A stretch of DNA of 64,000 nucleotides from Nostoc sp. PCC 7107 (GTDB lineage: Bacteria; Cyanobacteriota; Cyanobacteriia; Cyanobacteriales; Nostocaceae), in the NCBI RefSeq assembly GCF_000316625.1, contig NC_019676.1:3242501-3306500 (forward strand), read 5' to 3'. Below are positions 56,675 to 63,614 of the stretch, piece after piece. The position numbers and the translations under genes were made by a program. The number at the start of each line of letters is the position of its first letter. Within the stretch, counting starts at the first letter, position 1. Below the pieces are notes generated by a model. It was not told the origin of the DNA, made no database searches, and saw nothing but the letters and a program-made list of their open reading frames with translations.

Positions 56675-57487
56675 CTACAAATTATTTTGTCCATGCGCCA
56701 CATAAGCCGCATCAGCAACCATACCTACTAAAGTAATTGCTGTATTTGCAGGTGCATAGTACCTACCCTTAAATGTAGCGTTATTAATCGCTTTGATTGC
56801 TGGTGGAGCGACGTAGATTACTAAAGTCGCTGTTTGTGGCAAAATCTGTATAAATTCATCAATAATTCGCTTGGCAGTTTCTTCTCGTTTATCACCTGGT
56901 GGCAATTCAGAAAATTTTTTACCCGCAGTATCAACAGAATTTTCTAAATCCAAAACACATACATCAGCTAAAAACTTCTGTGGAATCGTTGTTTTATTCC
57001 AAAATTTTACATTTTTAAATTCCCTAGCTACGAGTAATTTATATTCATTTGTTTCTCCATCTGATGATGGTAAATAATAATCTACAGTAGTTGAACTAAT
57101 AACCCGTTCGCGTTGTAAAGTTCGTTTAACATTCCTAACTTCTTTTTTTACTAAACGGGCAATATGATTATCAATTTCTTGTTGAATAGCCTGAGTTGCA
57201 ACTTCTTTAGCACTTTTTAAATTGTTACCAAACACAAAAACGACAACTCCGCCCAAAAATGCAAATACGACTAAGGTAAATTGCATTGCTGCAACAAATC
57301 TATTAAAGCTTTCACCTAGTTGACCATTTGTAGTCTTGAGAAATTCTAGCTGGCTTTTGAGTAGTTCAATATCATTGATATTTTTTGCTGGACTTACTAT
57401 TGGTGAGGGTGTGACTGTAGGAGTTGGAGTTTGGGCAATAACTAAATCCCAAAGGTGGGATAAATCAATTGTAGGTAGCCAATCCAT
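56675..57487 (-). CDS. Membrane-anchored alpha/beta protein, right flank of the type III operon
   Basis: 270 aa. The N-terminus has TPTPTVTPSPIVSP and a coiled-coil-like stretch (38-60), one membrane helix at about 65-87 (AAMQFTLVVFAFLGGVVVF), a long basic helix (90-128), then a domain at about 130-265: LADVCVLDLENS, TATLVIYVAP, and KGRYYAPANTAITLVGMV. That order of strands and helices mirrors the 181-aa protein at the other end of the operon. Convergent with the operon, 15 bp after its last gene. No known family assigned. Confidence 0.68.
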   Translation of the reverse strand: MDWLPTIDLSHLWDLVIAQTPTPTVTPSPIVSPAKNINDIELLKSQLEFLKTTNGQLGESFNRFVAAMQFTLVVFAFLGGVVVFVFGNNLKSAKEVATQAIQQEIDNHIARLVKKEVRNVKRTLQRERVISSTTVDYYLPSSDGETNEYKLLVAREFKNVKFWNKTTIPQKFLADVCVLDLENSVDTAGKKFSELPPGDKREETAKRIIDEFIQILPQTATLVIYVAPPAIKAINNATFKGRYYAPANTAITLVGMVADAAYVAHGQNNL

Positions 57488-57601
57488 AAGTATTTTGTTG
57501 ATGGCGATTACTTCTCTATTTAATCATGAGCGATCGCACACATTATTATATTCCCACTTTAACTTAAGCGATCGCACTCCCTTAACAACATTTGAACTAT
57601 A

Positions 57602-57940
57602 TTAAACAACTACTCCGTATCCTGTGTACGGCCGTTTGTATGGTGGCTGCAAACCTAACACAATATCTTCTTTTTGGACTCCCATCTCTAATAGTTCTTG
57701 TGCTAAGTCCACATCTGTCATATTCTGCTGAATCCAGATTTTATCATTTTTAATATCAAAATGAATAACAGTGTGATACACACGACTTAAACCATTCCAA
57801 CCTATACGCATCAATTGATAGTGGTCGTGCATTGTATCAAATATTAATTCGTTTTCAATCTCTTCACGTTGAGGTTTATACTTACTGTGTTTTGCTAAGA
57901 TTTCTTGGATAGATTGGCGGTATTGCTCTAGTTTGTCCAT
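57602..57940 (-). CDS. xisI: XisI-like protein (orphan)
   Basis: 112 aa, typical length. MDKLEQYRQSIQEILAKHSK, FDTMHDHYQLMRIGWNG, and VDLAQELLEMGVQKEDIVLGL are XisI family features. XisI was found as a controlling factor for excision of the Anabaena fdxN element and always acts with XisH there; XisH is normally the gene just upstream. Here the CRISPR array begins 62 bp upstream instead, so no XisH is adjacent. Its function in this place is unknown. Confidence 0.9.
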   Translation of the reverse strand: MDKLEQYRQSIQEILAKHSKYKPQREEIENELIFDTMHDHYQLMRIGWNGLSRVYHTVIHFDIKNDKIWIQQNMTDVDLAQELLEMGVQKEDIVLGLQPPYKRPYTGYGVVV

Positions 57941-58002
57941 CTCACAATCACTTCCATAATTGGATCGTATATTATTAGTTTTAGTTGATGTCGCCGCATG
58001 AT

Positions 58003-58532
58003 ATTTCCATCCCCGTGAGGGGTAATTAATTGAAAACAGAAAACGTAAGGCACATGAACGCGATTATTCAAAGTTTCCATCCCCGTGAGGGGTAATTAAT
58101 TGAAAACCCCTTATTAGGCGTGGTGCTTTTGAGAATGGGTTTTTTGTTTCCATCCCCGTGAGGGGTAATTAATTGAAAACAAATTGGAGATTTTAGACAT
58201 GTCTGGACAAATTATTTCCGGTTTCCATCCCCGTGAGGGGTAATTAATTGAAAACAAGCCGGTTAAGACATAATTTTTAGCCCCCCGTGAGGGGTAATTA
58301 ATTGAAAACCGGGTCTAAAGGGTATGCGTTACGTTTCCTGATAGAGTTGTTTCCATCCCCGTGAGGGGTAATTAATTGAAAACTGCAACCCCCAGATCCC
58401 ATTCAGCCGGGATTAAACTTTGTTTCCATCCCCGTGAGGGGTAATTAATTGAAAACCATGCGTGAGCTGTTCGAGTTGGCTTATCAACTGACTCATAGTT
58501 TCCATCCCCGTGAGGGGTAATTAATTGAAAAC
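58003..58532 (-). CRISPR. CRISPR array 1, 8 repeats and 7 spacers
   Basis: Repeats of 35 bp, beginning GTTTCCATCCCC on the plus strand and ending ATTGAAAAC, at 58003, 58073, 58146, 58221, 58275 (degenerate), 58349, 58422 and 58498. Spacers are 35-41 nt except the fourth, only 19 nt. Reading the minus strand, the CCCC/GGGG hairpin is followed by ATGGAAAC, the usual 8-nt 5' handle form, so transcription is inferred from high to low coordinates. The terminal changed copy (A for G at 58003) then lies at the trailer end, as expected. Confidence 0.97.
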
Positions 58533-58827
58533 CCTACCCTTTTGGAACACTTGCTATGACTGGGTTTGAAAGTGCCATTTTAGCGGGGGGTCTGATTTTA
58601 CTATCAATAAACCTACTTTATTGACAATTGGATACCATCACAGACACCTCAAAGCCTTACTGAGTAAGTGATTCGCGGGGGTCAACGAAAGAATCAGGGT
58701 TTCAAGCATTGCCTTACCCCCGCGAAAAATTTGCGTGTGAAAAGTAAAAATCAAGACTTTAACTTTCACCAGGAAACGCAATATTAAGTTTTCAAGGTTC
58801 TGCTTTCTTGAAACAGAGTATACCAAA
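58533..58827 (-). promoter_or_regulatory. Probable leader of CRISPR array 1
   Basis: About 295 bp between the array and cas6. If the array is read on the minus strand this is its leader. It contains an 11-bp inverted repeat, TTCGCGGGGGT (58672-58682) and ACCCCCGCGAA (58716-58726), around a 33-base loop. No gene is called here. Confidence 0.6.
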
Positions 58828-59943
58828 CTACTCCTCAGTTTTTAAAGCGCGACGTGCCAATTTCACATAAGTTTTTACAGTTTCATAAGGCATTTCTAAA
58901 TCTTCTGCCACCACCTGCAACGACTCTCCCATTTCTCGCCTTGCTAAAATTGTCGCCCATTTTGAGGCGATTTCATCTGCTCGTTCTCCACCCGTTCGTT
59001 TGCGTCGTGCTTTAAATATCTGTGTTAAATCTTCAATGCGTTTCGCCAAGACAGTTTGCACATCAGGTAAATCTTGAACCACTTGAGATGACCAACCCAA
59101 ACGTGTTTGTCCCAAACCAAAAGTAGTTTTGTGACCAGTACCGCAGTAAGGTGCAAGTTTTCCTAAAGCAAAAAATAACTGCTCAAATTCTGGTTGTTTG
59201 GCTGCATCTTTAGTTAAAGCGAACTCAATAGCCCCAGTAAATCCTGTGACTGCGCCTTTTTTTCCCGCCAGCACTTTTGCGGTTGTAAGTTGACAACGTG
59301 TAATCAATACATGGTCATCTACCCAAGCCAAAAAAGCATCTTGGTCAAAAGACATTCCCGAAAAATCATTCCAGCGTCGCAGGTAGCTATGAAATACATT
59401 TACTGGCACTGGTAAAGGGAAGTGATGACCTTTGCGGCGAAAACTTGTCGGACTGAGAAATTTTAAAGCAATAGTTTCACTATGCTCAGATTCTAGAAGT
59501 TCGGCATAAGTTGTGGGAGAATGGGCAATACTAACAGACCGAATCTGCAAAGGTGCATTTTTCAAATCAAGCACCTCTGGCAAATTTCCCACCCACTGCA
59601 CCATCCACTGTTGCACTCGACTAGATAAAGCTGTGAGATACCAACGATAGGAAGTGTTTGCAGATAATTTTATTTGTCTGCCACTACTGGTAATGTCTCC
59701 ATTTAAGGCTGAGATAGTAAAAGGTTTCTCTGACTCCCCATCATGGAGGTAAGCAGAAAGTTCTGGGTCTTGGGAACGCACTTGTTCCAGAAACCAAGCG
59801 TGGAGTCCAATAGTGTACTGCGGGAAGAGGTCATAATCTTTTGCAGGGACTAACTCAAATTCCAAGGCAAGTAACTCTGTGTCCTGCGGCCATATAAGCT
59901 GAGACAAAGAAGTATCTACCTTTTTTTGAGAGCGTCGAGGCAT
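58828..59943 (-). CDS. cas6: Cas6 crRNA-processing endoribonuclease with C-terminal HTH
   Basis: 371 aa. The two ferredoxin-like folds end in the glycine-rich loop CGTGHKTTFGLGQTRLGW (267-284), the Cas6 signature. FLSPTSFRRKGHHFPLP at 162-178 is typical of cyanobacterial Cas6. Residues 320-368 form an added HTH-like domain (GESLQVVAEDLEMPYETVKTYV), as in some cyanobacterial Cas6 proteins, possibly for DNA or RNA contacts. Cas6 cuts the repeats to give the 8-nt handle. It may serve both arrays, since their hairpins are identical. Confidence 0.93.
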   Translation of the reverse strand: MPRRSQKKVDTSLSQLIWPQDTELLALEFELVPAKDYDLFPQYTIGLHAWFLEQVRSQDPELSAYLHDGESEKPFTISALNGDITSSGRQIKLSANTSYRWYLTALSSRVQQWMVQWVGNLPEVLDLKNAPLQIRSVSIAHSPTTYAELLESEHSETIALKFLSPTSFRRKGHHFPLPVPVNVFHSYLRRWNDFSGMSFDQDAFLAWVDDHVLITRCQLTTAKVLAGKKGAVTGFTGAIEFALTKDAAKQPEFEQLFFALGKLAPYCGTGHKTTFGLGQTRLGWSSQVVQDLPDVQTVLAKRIEDLTQIFKARRKRTGGERADEIASKWATILARREMGESLQVVAEDLEMPYETVKTYVKLARRALKTEE

Positions 59944-59979
59944 AATGTTATTTGAGCCACAGTTACCCTATTTTATCTT

Positions 59980-60010
59980 GTTTTCATCCCCTGATGGGGA
60001 TAATAAAAAA
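59980..60010. repeat. Orphan degenerate CRISPR-repeat-like sequence
   Basis: GTTTTCATCCCC-TGATGGGG-ATAATAAAA, hairpin CCCCTGATGGGG, 36 bp upstream of the cas6 start. It resembles the array repeat in arms and flank but not in its 3' half. Confidence 0.55.
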
Positions 60011-60098
60011 TCTCTAGCAAACGGTTTAGGCGATCGCTAGAGATGAATAATAATATTGTTATGCCACGCTACAAAAACGCAGGTGTTTCGGTAGTCAA

Positions 60099-60329
60099 TC
60101 AACTTAAAGCTTCATTCTTGGGTAAATTTCTCACTCCTTGCACATCAAAAATAATCAAAAACTTGATATTTTTGCTTGAATGTTGCAACATTTGTAAATA
60201 AGCAACTGCATCATCACGGCGACGAAATCGTGCAACAACATTAGAAATATCGCCAGCATTATCTGACAGTTGTTTATTAGATAAAATCCGAATAATGCAC
60301 CAGGGATGCAGTTGCTGAAAATAGGTCAT
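60099..60329 (-). CDS. Small hypothetical protein
   Basis: 76 aa from the ATG at 60329, with AGGTGG six to eight bases ahead; a GTG three codons earlier is possible. MTYFQQLHPWCIIRILSN and VVARFRRRDDAVAYLQMLQ read as a small alpha/beta protein of the kind common in Nostocales. No function recognised. It lies between cas6 and the adaptation genes, same strand as both. Confidence 0.65.
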   Translation of the reverse strand: MTYFQQLHPWCIIRILSNKQLSDNAGDISNVVARFRRRDDAVAYLQMLQHSSKNIKFLIIFDVQGVRNLPKNEALS

Positions 60330-60450
60330 GATAACCACCTTACAAATGCTGTAAAATACCCAGAAATTCAGCTTTAAAATTGACTATCACCAAATTAGCT
60401 AATGAGTATTTCTTAAGATAGAGCAAGATGCTATTGACAAATTAATTAAG

Positions 60451-60756
60451 CTATGAATCATGATGATTAAAGCCTAACCAATGCAAAACCTGTTCAGGAA
60501 TTTCCTCAAAATGTTCCAGCAAAAAATCCATCAAAGCCAGATGAAGTAAATCATTATGTGTGGGATAGCGTCGATTAGAGCCATTTCTAAACCAGCCTCT
60601 AACTGTTGAATCAGAACGGGAACATATCAAAGCAATTAGTTCATAACTGACAGCCCATTTCGCATAAAATTCTGTTGGTGTCATACCGAAATTCCAATTG
60701 CTATAGAGAAAAATCAGACGTTGTTCCCGCGTGGTAATTCGACGAAGATTAGACAT
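60451..60756 (-). CDS. Small HTH-domain protein
   Basis: 101 aa from the ATG at 60756; an upstream ATG at 60777 is also in frame. TTREQRLIFLYSNWNFG then MTPTEFYAKWAVSYELIALICSRSDSTVRGWF suggests a helix-turn-helix whose recognition helix ends in VRGWFRNG. No partner is clear. It could regulate the RelE-like toxin gene 92 bp away, but no antitoxin fold is recognisable. Confidence 0.6.
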   Translation of the reverse strand: MSNLRRITTREQRLIFLYSNWNFGMTPTEFYAKWAVSYELIALICSRSDSTVRGWFRNGSNRRYPTHNDLLHLALMDFLLEHFEEIPEQVLHWLGFNHHDS

Positions 60757-60848
60757 GATAAATAAGTTAAAAGTCAAAAGGCAAAATCAAAAGTGACGTA
60801 GTAGGTTGGGTTCCACTTCGTTACACCCAACCTACATTTATTGCTTAA

Positions 60849-61118
60849 TCAGTGCGAATCTAAATACATGATGATGATGCTTTGTTCCTCTGTATAACGC
60901 CAGTAAAACCGTTTCGCCATTGATGCAGAAGAACTCCAGAATTCGCCATCTTTACAACGATAGCGATGGGTTCTTAAACTGCGATATGCAGCCCCATTAT
61001 TAGCGAAACATTCAAAAGCTTTATCGTATTGCTTGCGGTCTTTTGGGGATAATAAATCAAGTTGTTTTTGGGCTTTTGCAGCGAAAATCAAACGGAATTT
61101 AACAGCTTGAATGTGCAT
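60849..61118 (-). CDS. RelE/ParE-like toxin, apparently without adjacent antitoxin
   Basis: 89 aa. KFRLIFAAKAQKQLDLLSPKDRKQYDKAF at the N-terminus and FWSSSASMAKRFYWRYTEEQSIIIMYLDSH at the C-terminus fit the RelE/ParE toxin fold (helices, then strands with a final basic-aromatic patch). Such toxins normally pair with a short antitoxin gene touching them; none is seen up- or downstream within 100 bp. It may be a remnant or use the HTH protein downstream. Confidence 0.65.
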   Translation of the reverse strand: MHIQAVKFRLIFAAKAQKQLDLLSPKDRKQYDKAFECFANNGAAYRSLRTHRYRCKDGEFWSSSASMAKRFYWRYTEEQSIIIMYLDSH

Positions 61119-61246
61119 TCAAAAGTTTCCAAATGTGCAAACTCGACCGAAAGCGTAGAAACTGTTGCACAGGTGGAGCGCGTGCTTTTTTCTCAGCGTT
61201 CATTTTGTTATGATTTGTGTGGTTAATACTCTATTAGGTGTTGTAG

Positions 61247-61525
61247 CTAAACGATAAATGCTGCGTCATCTACTACAAACTCAGGTTGTGTTCCCAACAC
61301 TGCGACCTTACAACGATTGTGTGCAGACATGGGGTAAAATCTAACTTGGTCTTCCCGTTTATTCACAAGTCGAAAGAGATATTTAGATAGACTTTCGTAC
61401 TGCTTTTCATCTAACACACACTCAAAAACCGACTTTTGCACCCGCAAACCATAAGACTCTAAAAGTTTTGCGACTTTGTTGCGACGGGTATCACTAACAA
61501 TGTCGTAGCAAACCAAATAAAACAT
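61247..61525 (-). CDS. cas2: Cas2
   Basis: 92 aa. MFYLVCYDIVSDTRRNKVAKLLESYGLRVQKSVFE is the Cas2 ferredoxin core, with Asp8 and Asp12 at the metal site. It forms a complex with Cas1 that integrates new spacers. Its ATG overlaps the cas1 stop by one base (TAATG), so the pair is translated together. Confidence 0.96.
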   Translation of the reverse strand: MFYLVCYDIVSDTRRNKVAKLLESYGLRVQKSVFECVLDEKQYESLSKYLFRLVNKREDQVRFYPMSAHNRCKVAVLGTQPEFVVDDAAFIV

Positions 61526-62565
61526 TATCGTTTCACCAGTTTTAAAGGAACAGTTTGCGGTTTGATGGTATTGGTGAAATCAGAATTTGCAGGATGAAAC
61601 TTCAACGCCAAGGGACGGTAAAATTCCACATCTCCTAGTAATGATGCAAGATATTCTCGTACCTGTAAGTCAAGACATTGACGATAACTTATTTCTCCAG
61701 CGTAAGGATGCAATACGAAAGTTCGCAGTTTTCCTTCCCAATGTTGGAGAAACTTTTGTAGAAGTTTGTGTGAGTGACTTTTACCGTTACCGTTACCATT
61801 GGTATTAGCTAGATTTCGGATAAAATTTAGCACCAAGTCATCAACCATAAGTGTGCGAAATTCTGCGGTAAAGTCCCATGCTAAAGGCAGTTCATTATGA
61901 TTATTGCGATGTAAAATTGCATAATTGGGGTCGAGTCCTACCGTATTTAGCAGTGTGTAAATATATTGGTGTAGCAGTTGGTTGCCTAAATCTATCAGTC
62001 CGCTAATACGCTTACTATTGATATAAGGAGAGCCATTGTAAAAGCTGAGTAAAGCAGTCAAGGCACAGTAATAAATATTATCAGCTTCTTCGCTGTATTC
62101 GTGCAGTTCTTCGATTCCTGGTGCTACTGATAAATTATCCATCAAGAGTGTCAGATAATTTAATGCACGTTGGATTATGTAATTAGTATAATGACGAGTC
62201 CAATTTTGCAAAAAGGTATGTTGATTGTGCAGTTTTGCCCAGATAATACTTTCGGCTGTAGCACGATTAAACTCTTTATCCTGTGCGCGTCTATGTTGGT
62301 AGGTGAGATATTTTGCTTGTCGTTGGGATGGGTTTTCTAACCTCCCTAAATATTCACCAGTTTGGGTTAAATATAAGACGGGAATGTTATGTGAGCGAAC
62401 AATTTGAATGACTTCTTTTGGTAAATTGATATTACCAAAGATGATAAACTGACTGAGATTGCGGATGGGAATACAAATGCGTTGAGTTTGTTGATAAAAC
62501 ACCTTTAAATATTGGTGTTGAATTTGGAATGTTACGTCCTGTTCAGTGATGTAAATTGTAGACAT
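61525..62565 (-). CDS. cas1: Cas1 integrase
   Basis: 346 aa. Start MSTIYITEQDVTFQIQHQYL; active-site elements are the Glu region around 152-160 (GIEELHEYSEEADNIYY), GLDPNYAILH with His219, and LAWDFTAEFR with Asp231 and Glu235. It is not fused to reverse transcriptase, unlike many type III cyanobacterial Cas1 proteins. A Thr-Asn-Gly-rich insert (NTNGNGNGKSHSHK, 254-267), made by three GGTAAC-like hexamers, lies after the core and is likely a disordered loop. Confidence 0.94.
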   Translation of the reverse strand: MSTIYITEQDVTFQIQHQYLKVFYQQTQRICIPIRNLSQFIIFGNINLPKEVIQIVRSHNIPVLYLTQTGEYLGRLENPSQRQAKYLTYQHRRAQDKEFNRATAESIIWAKLHNQHTFLQNWTRHYTNYIIQRALNYLTLLMDNLSVAPGIEELHEYSEEADNIYYCALTALLSFYNGSPYINSKRISGLIDLGNQLLHQYIYTLLNTVGLDPNYAILHRNNHNELPLAWDFTAEFRTLMVDDLVLNFIRNLANTNGNGNGKSHSHKLLQKFLQHWEGKLRTFVLHPYAGEISYRQCLDLQVREYLASLLGDVEFYRPLALKFHPANSDFTNTIKPQTVPLKLVKR

Positions 62566-62925
62566 AAATTAAAACCAACTAGGTTTAGTCGTAGGTGAGA
62601 AAGTTTTCTTTCTTTACCTATATTTCAATTTTTTCATGTCGATATATGGGTTCATATTTGCGTTTAAGCAATTTTTATATGACTTGGTATATGAGTTATA
62701 TGAGTTGCTCAAAAGGCATTAAAAAAAGCTGGAAATAGTATCCCAGACTTAAGCATACTTAAAACAATAAAGTGATTATTTATACTTTTTGTTGGTTTGG
62801 CCAAGCTTCGAGTTCAGCAACTTCTGAGAAATTTAACAACTCTTCTCCCCATCCAGGGGTAAAAGCACAGTCACAGGTAAAATATATGTACGCCAAGTCC
62901 CCATCCCCAAACCCCACAAACCACC
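62566..62925. other. Non-coding region upstream of cas1 and the TA pair
   Basis: About 360 bp with divergent promoters for cas1 and the antitoxin gene. CCCCATCCAGGGGTAA (62847-62862) weakly recalls the CRISPR repeat hairpin but is not clearly related. No gene seen. Confidence 0.5.
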
Positions 62926-63162
62926 ATGAAACAAATTACCCTTGCAGAACTTCCCGAAACTGTCCAAAACCTAATTAACCAAGCTCAAAAAACAGGCGAA
63001 CCCCTCACTATCATCCAAAATGGTGTCCCCTTCGCCATCATATCCCCCATTCAGAAAAAATCACTCCTGCAAACACTTTCTACCCTTGAACCATTGGACG
63101 AAGACTTTGCCGACGTGGACGAAGGATTATTGCCCTTAGATGATATTGAGTTTTCCAAATGA
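62926..63162 (+). CDS. Antitoxin (Phd/YefM- or VapB-like)
   Basis: 78 aa. KQITLAELPETVQNLINQAQ and GEPLTIIQNGVPFAIISPI are like the N-terminal fold of Phd/YefM-type antitoxins; the acidic tail (EPLDEDFADVDEGLLPLDDIE) would block the toxin. The stop overlaps the toxin start by four bases. It should bind and neutralise the PIN toxin and repress the operon. Confidence 0.82.
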   Translation: MKQITLAELPETVQNLINQAQKTGEPLTIIQNGVPFAIISPIQKKSLLQTLSTLEPLDEDFADVDEGLLPLDDIEFSK

Positions 63163-63578
63163 GTTATTTATACTTATTAGATACAAACATCATTTCTGAA
63201 CTAATTAAAAATCCCAGAGGACTGATATTTTCCCAAATTCAAAATGTCGGAGAAGATACAGTTTGTATAAGTATTATCGTAGCTTGTGAGTCAAGATTTG
63301 GAGCAAAAAAAAAGAACTCTCAAAAGCTCATAGAAAGACTTGAAATCATCTTGGATAGTATTGAAATACTACTCCTAACTCATCCCGTAGAGGAATATTA
63401 CGCAGAAATCCGCACGGATTTAGAACAGCAAGGTAAACCGATTGGCGGTAATGACTTATTAATTGCTGCCCATTCCTTAAGCCTTGGTTTAACTCTCGTT
63501 ACCGACAATGTTCGCGAATTTTCCCGCGTTTCTAATTTAAAAGTAGAAAACTGGCTCAAACCTGATTTAAAACCCTAA
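63159..63578 (+). CDS. vapC: PIN-domain toxin (VapC-like)
   Basis: 139 aa. LYLLDTNIISELIKNP at 4-19 carries the first Asp and Glu, SIIVACESRFG the next acidic residue, and GGNDLLIAAHSLSLGLTLVTDNVREFSRV the C-terminal acidic set; the four acidic PIN residues appear present. VapC toxins cleave tRNA or rRNA; target here unknown. It is a type II TA pair next to CRISPR array 2. Confidence 0.9.
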   Translation: MSYLYLLDTNIISELIKNPRGLIFSQIQNVGEDTVCISIIVACESRFGAKKKNSQKLIERLEIILDSIEILLLTHPVEEYYAEIRTDLEQQGKPIGGNDLLIAAHSLSLGLTLVTDNVREFSRVSNLKVENWLKPDLKP

Positions 63579-63614
63579 CTATTTCAGCTCATTTGTTTCA
63601 GAGTATGGCAAAAC

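Noticed and set aside
58638-58826. 62-aa frame in the array 1-cas6 spacer
   Set aside because: Lies over the leader-like inverted repeat and has no protein-like features.
62847-62862. CCCCATCCAGGGGTAA as a possible stray CRISPR repeat
   Set aside because: Only the hairpin outline matches; flanks do not resemble the repeat.
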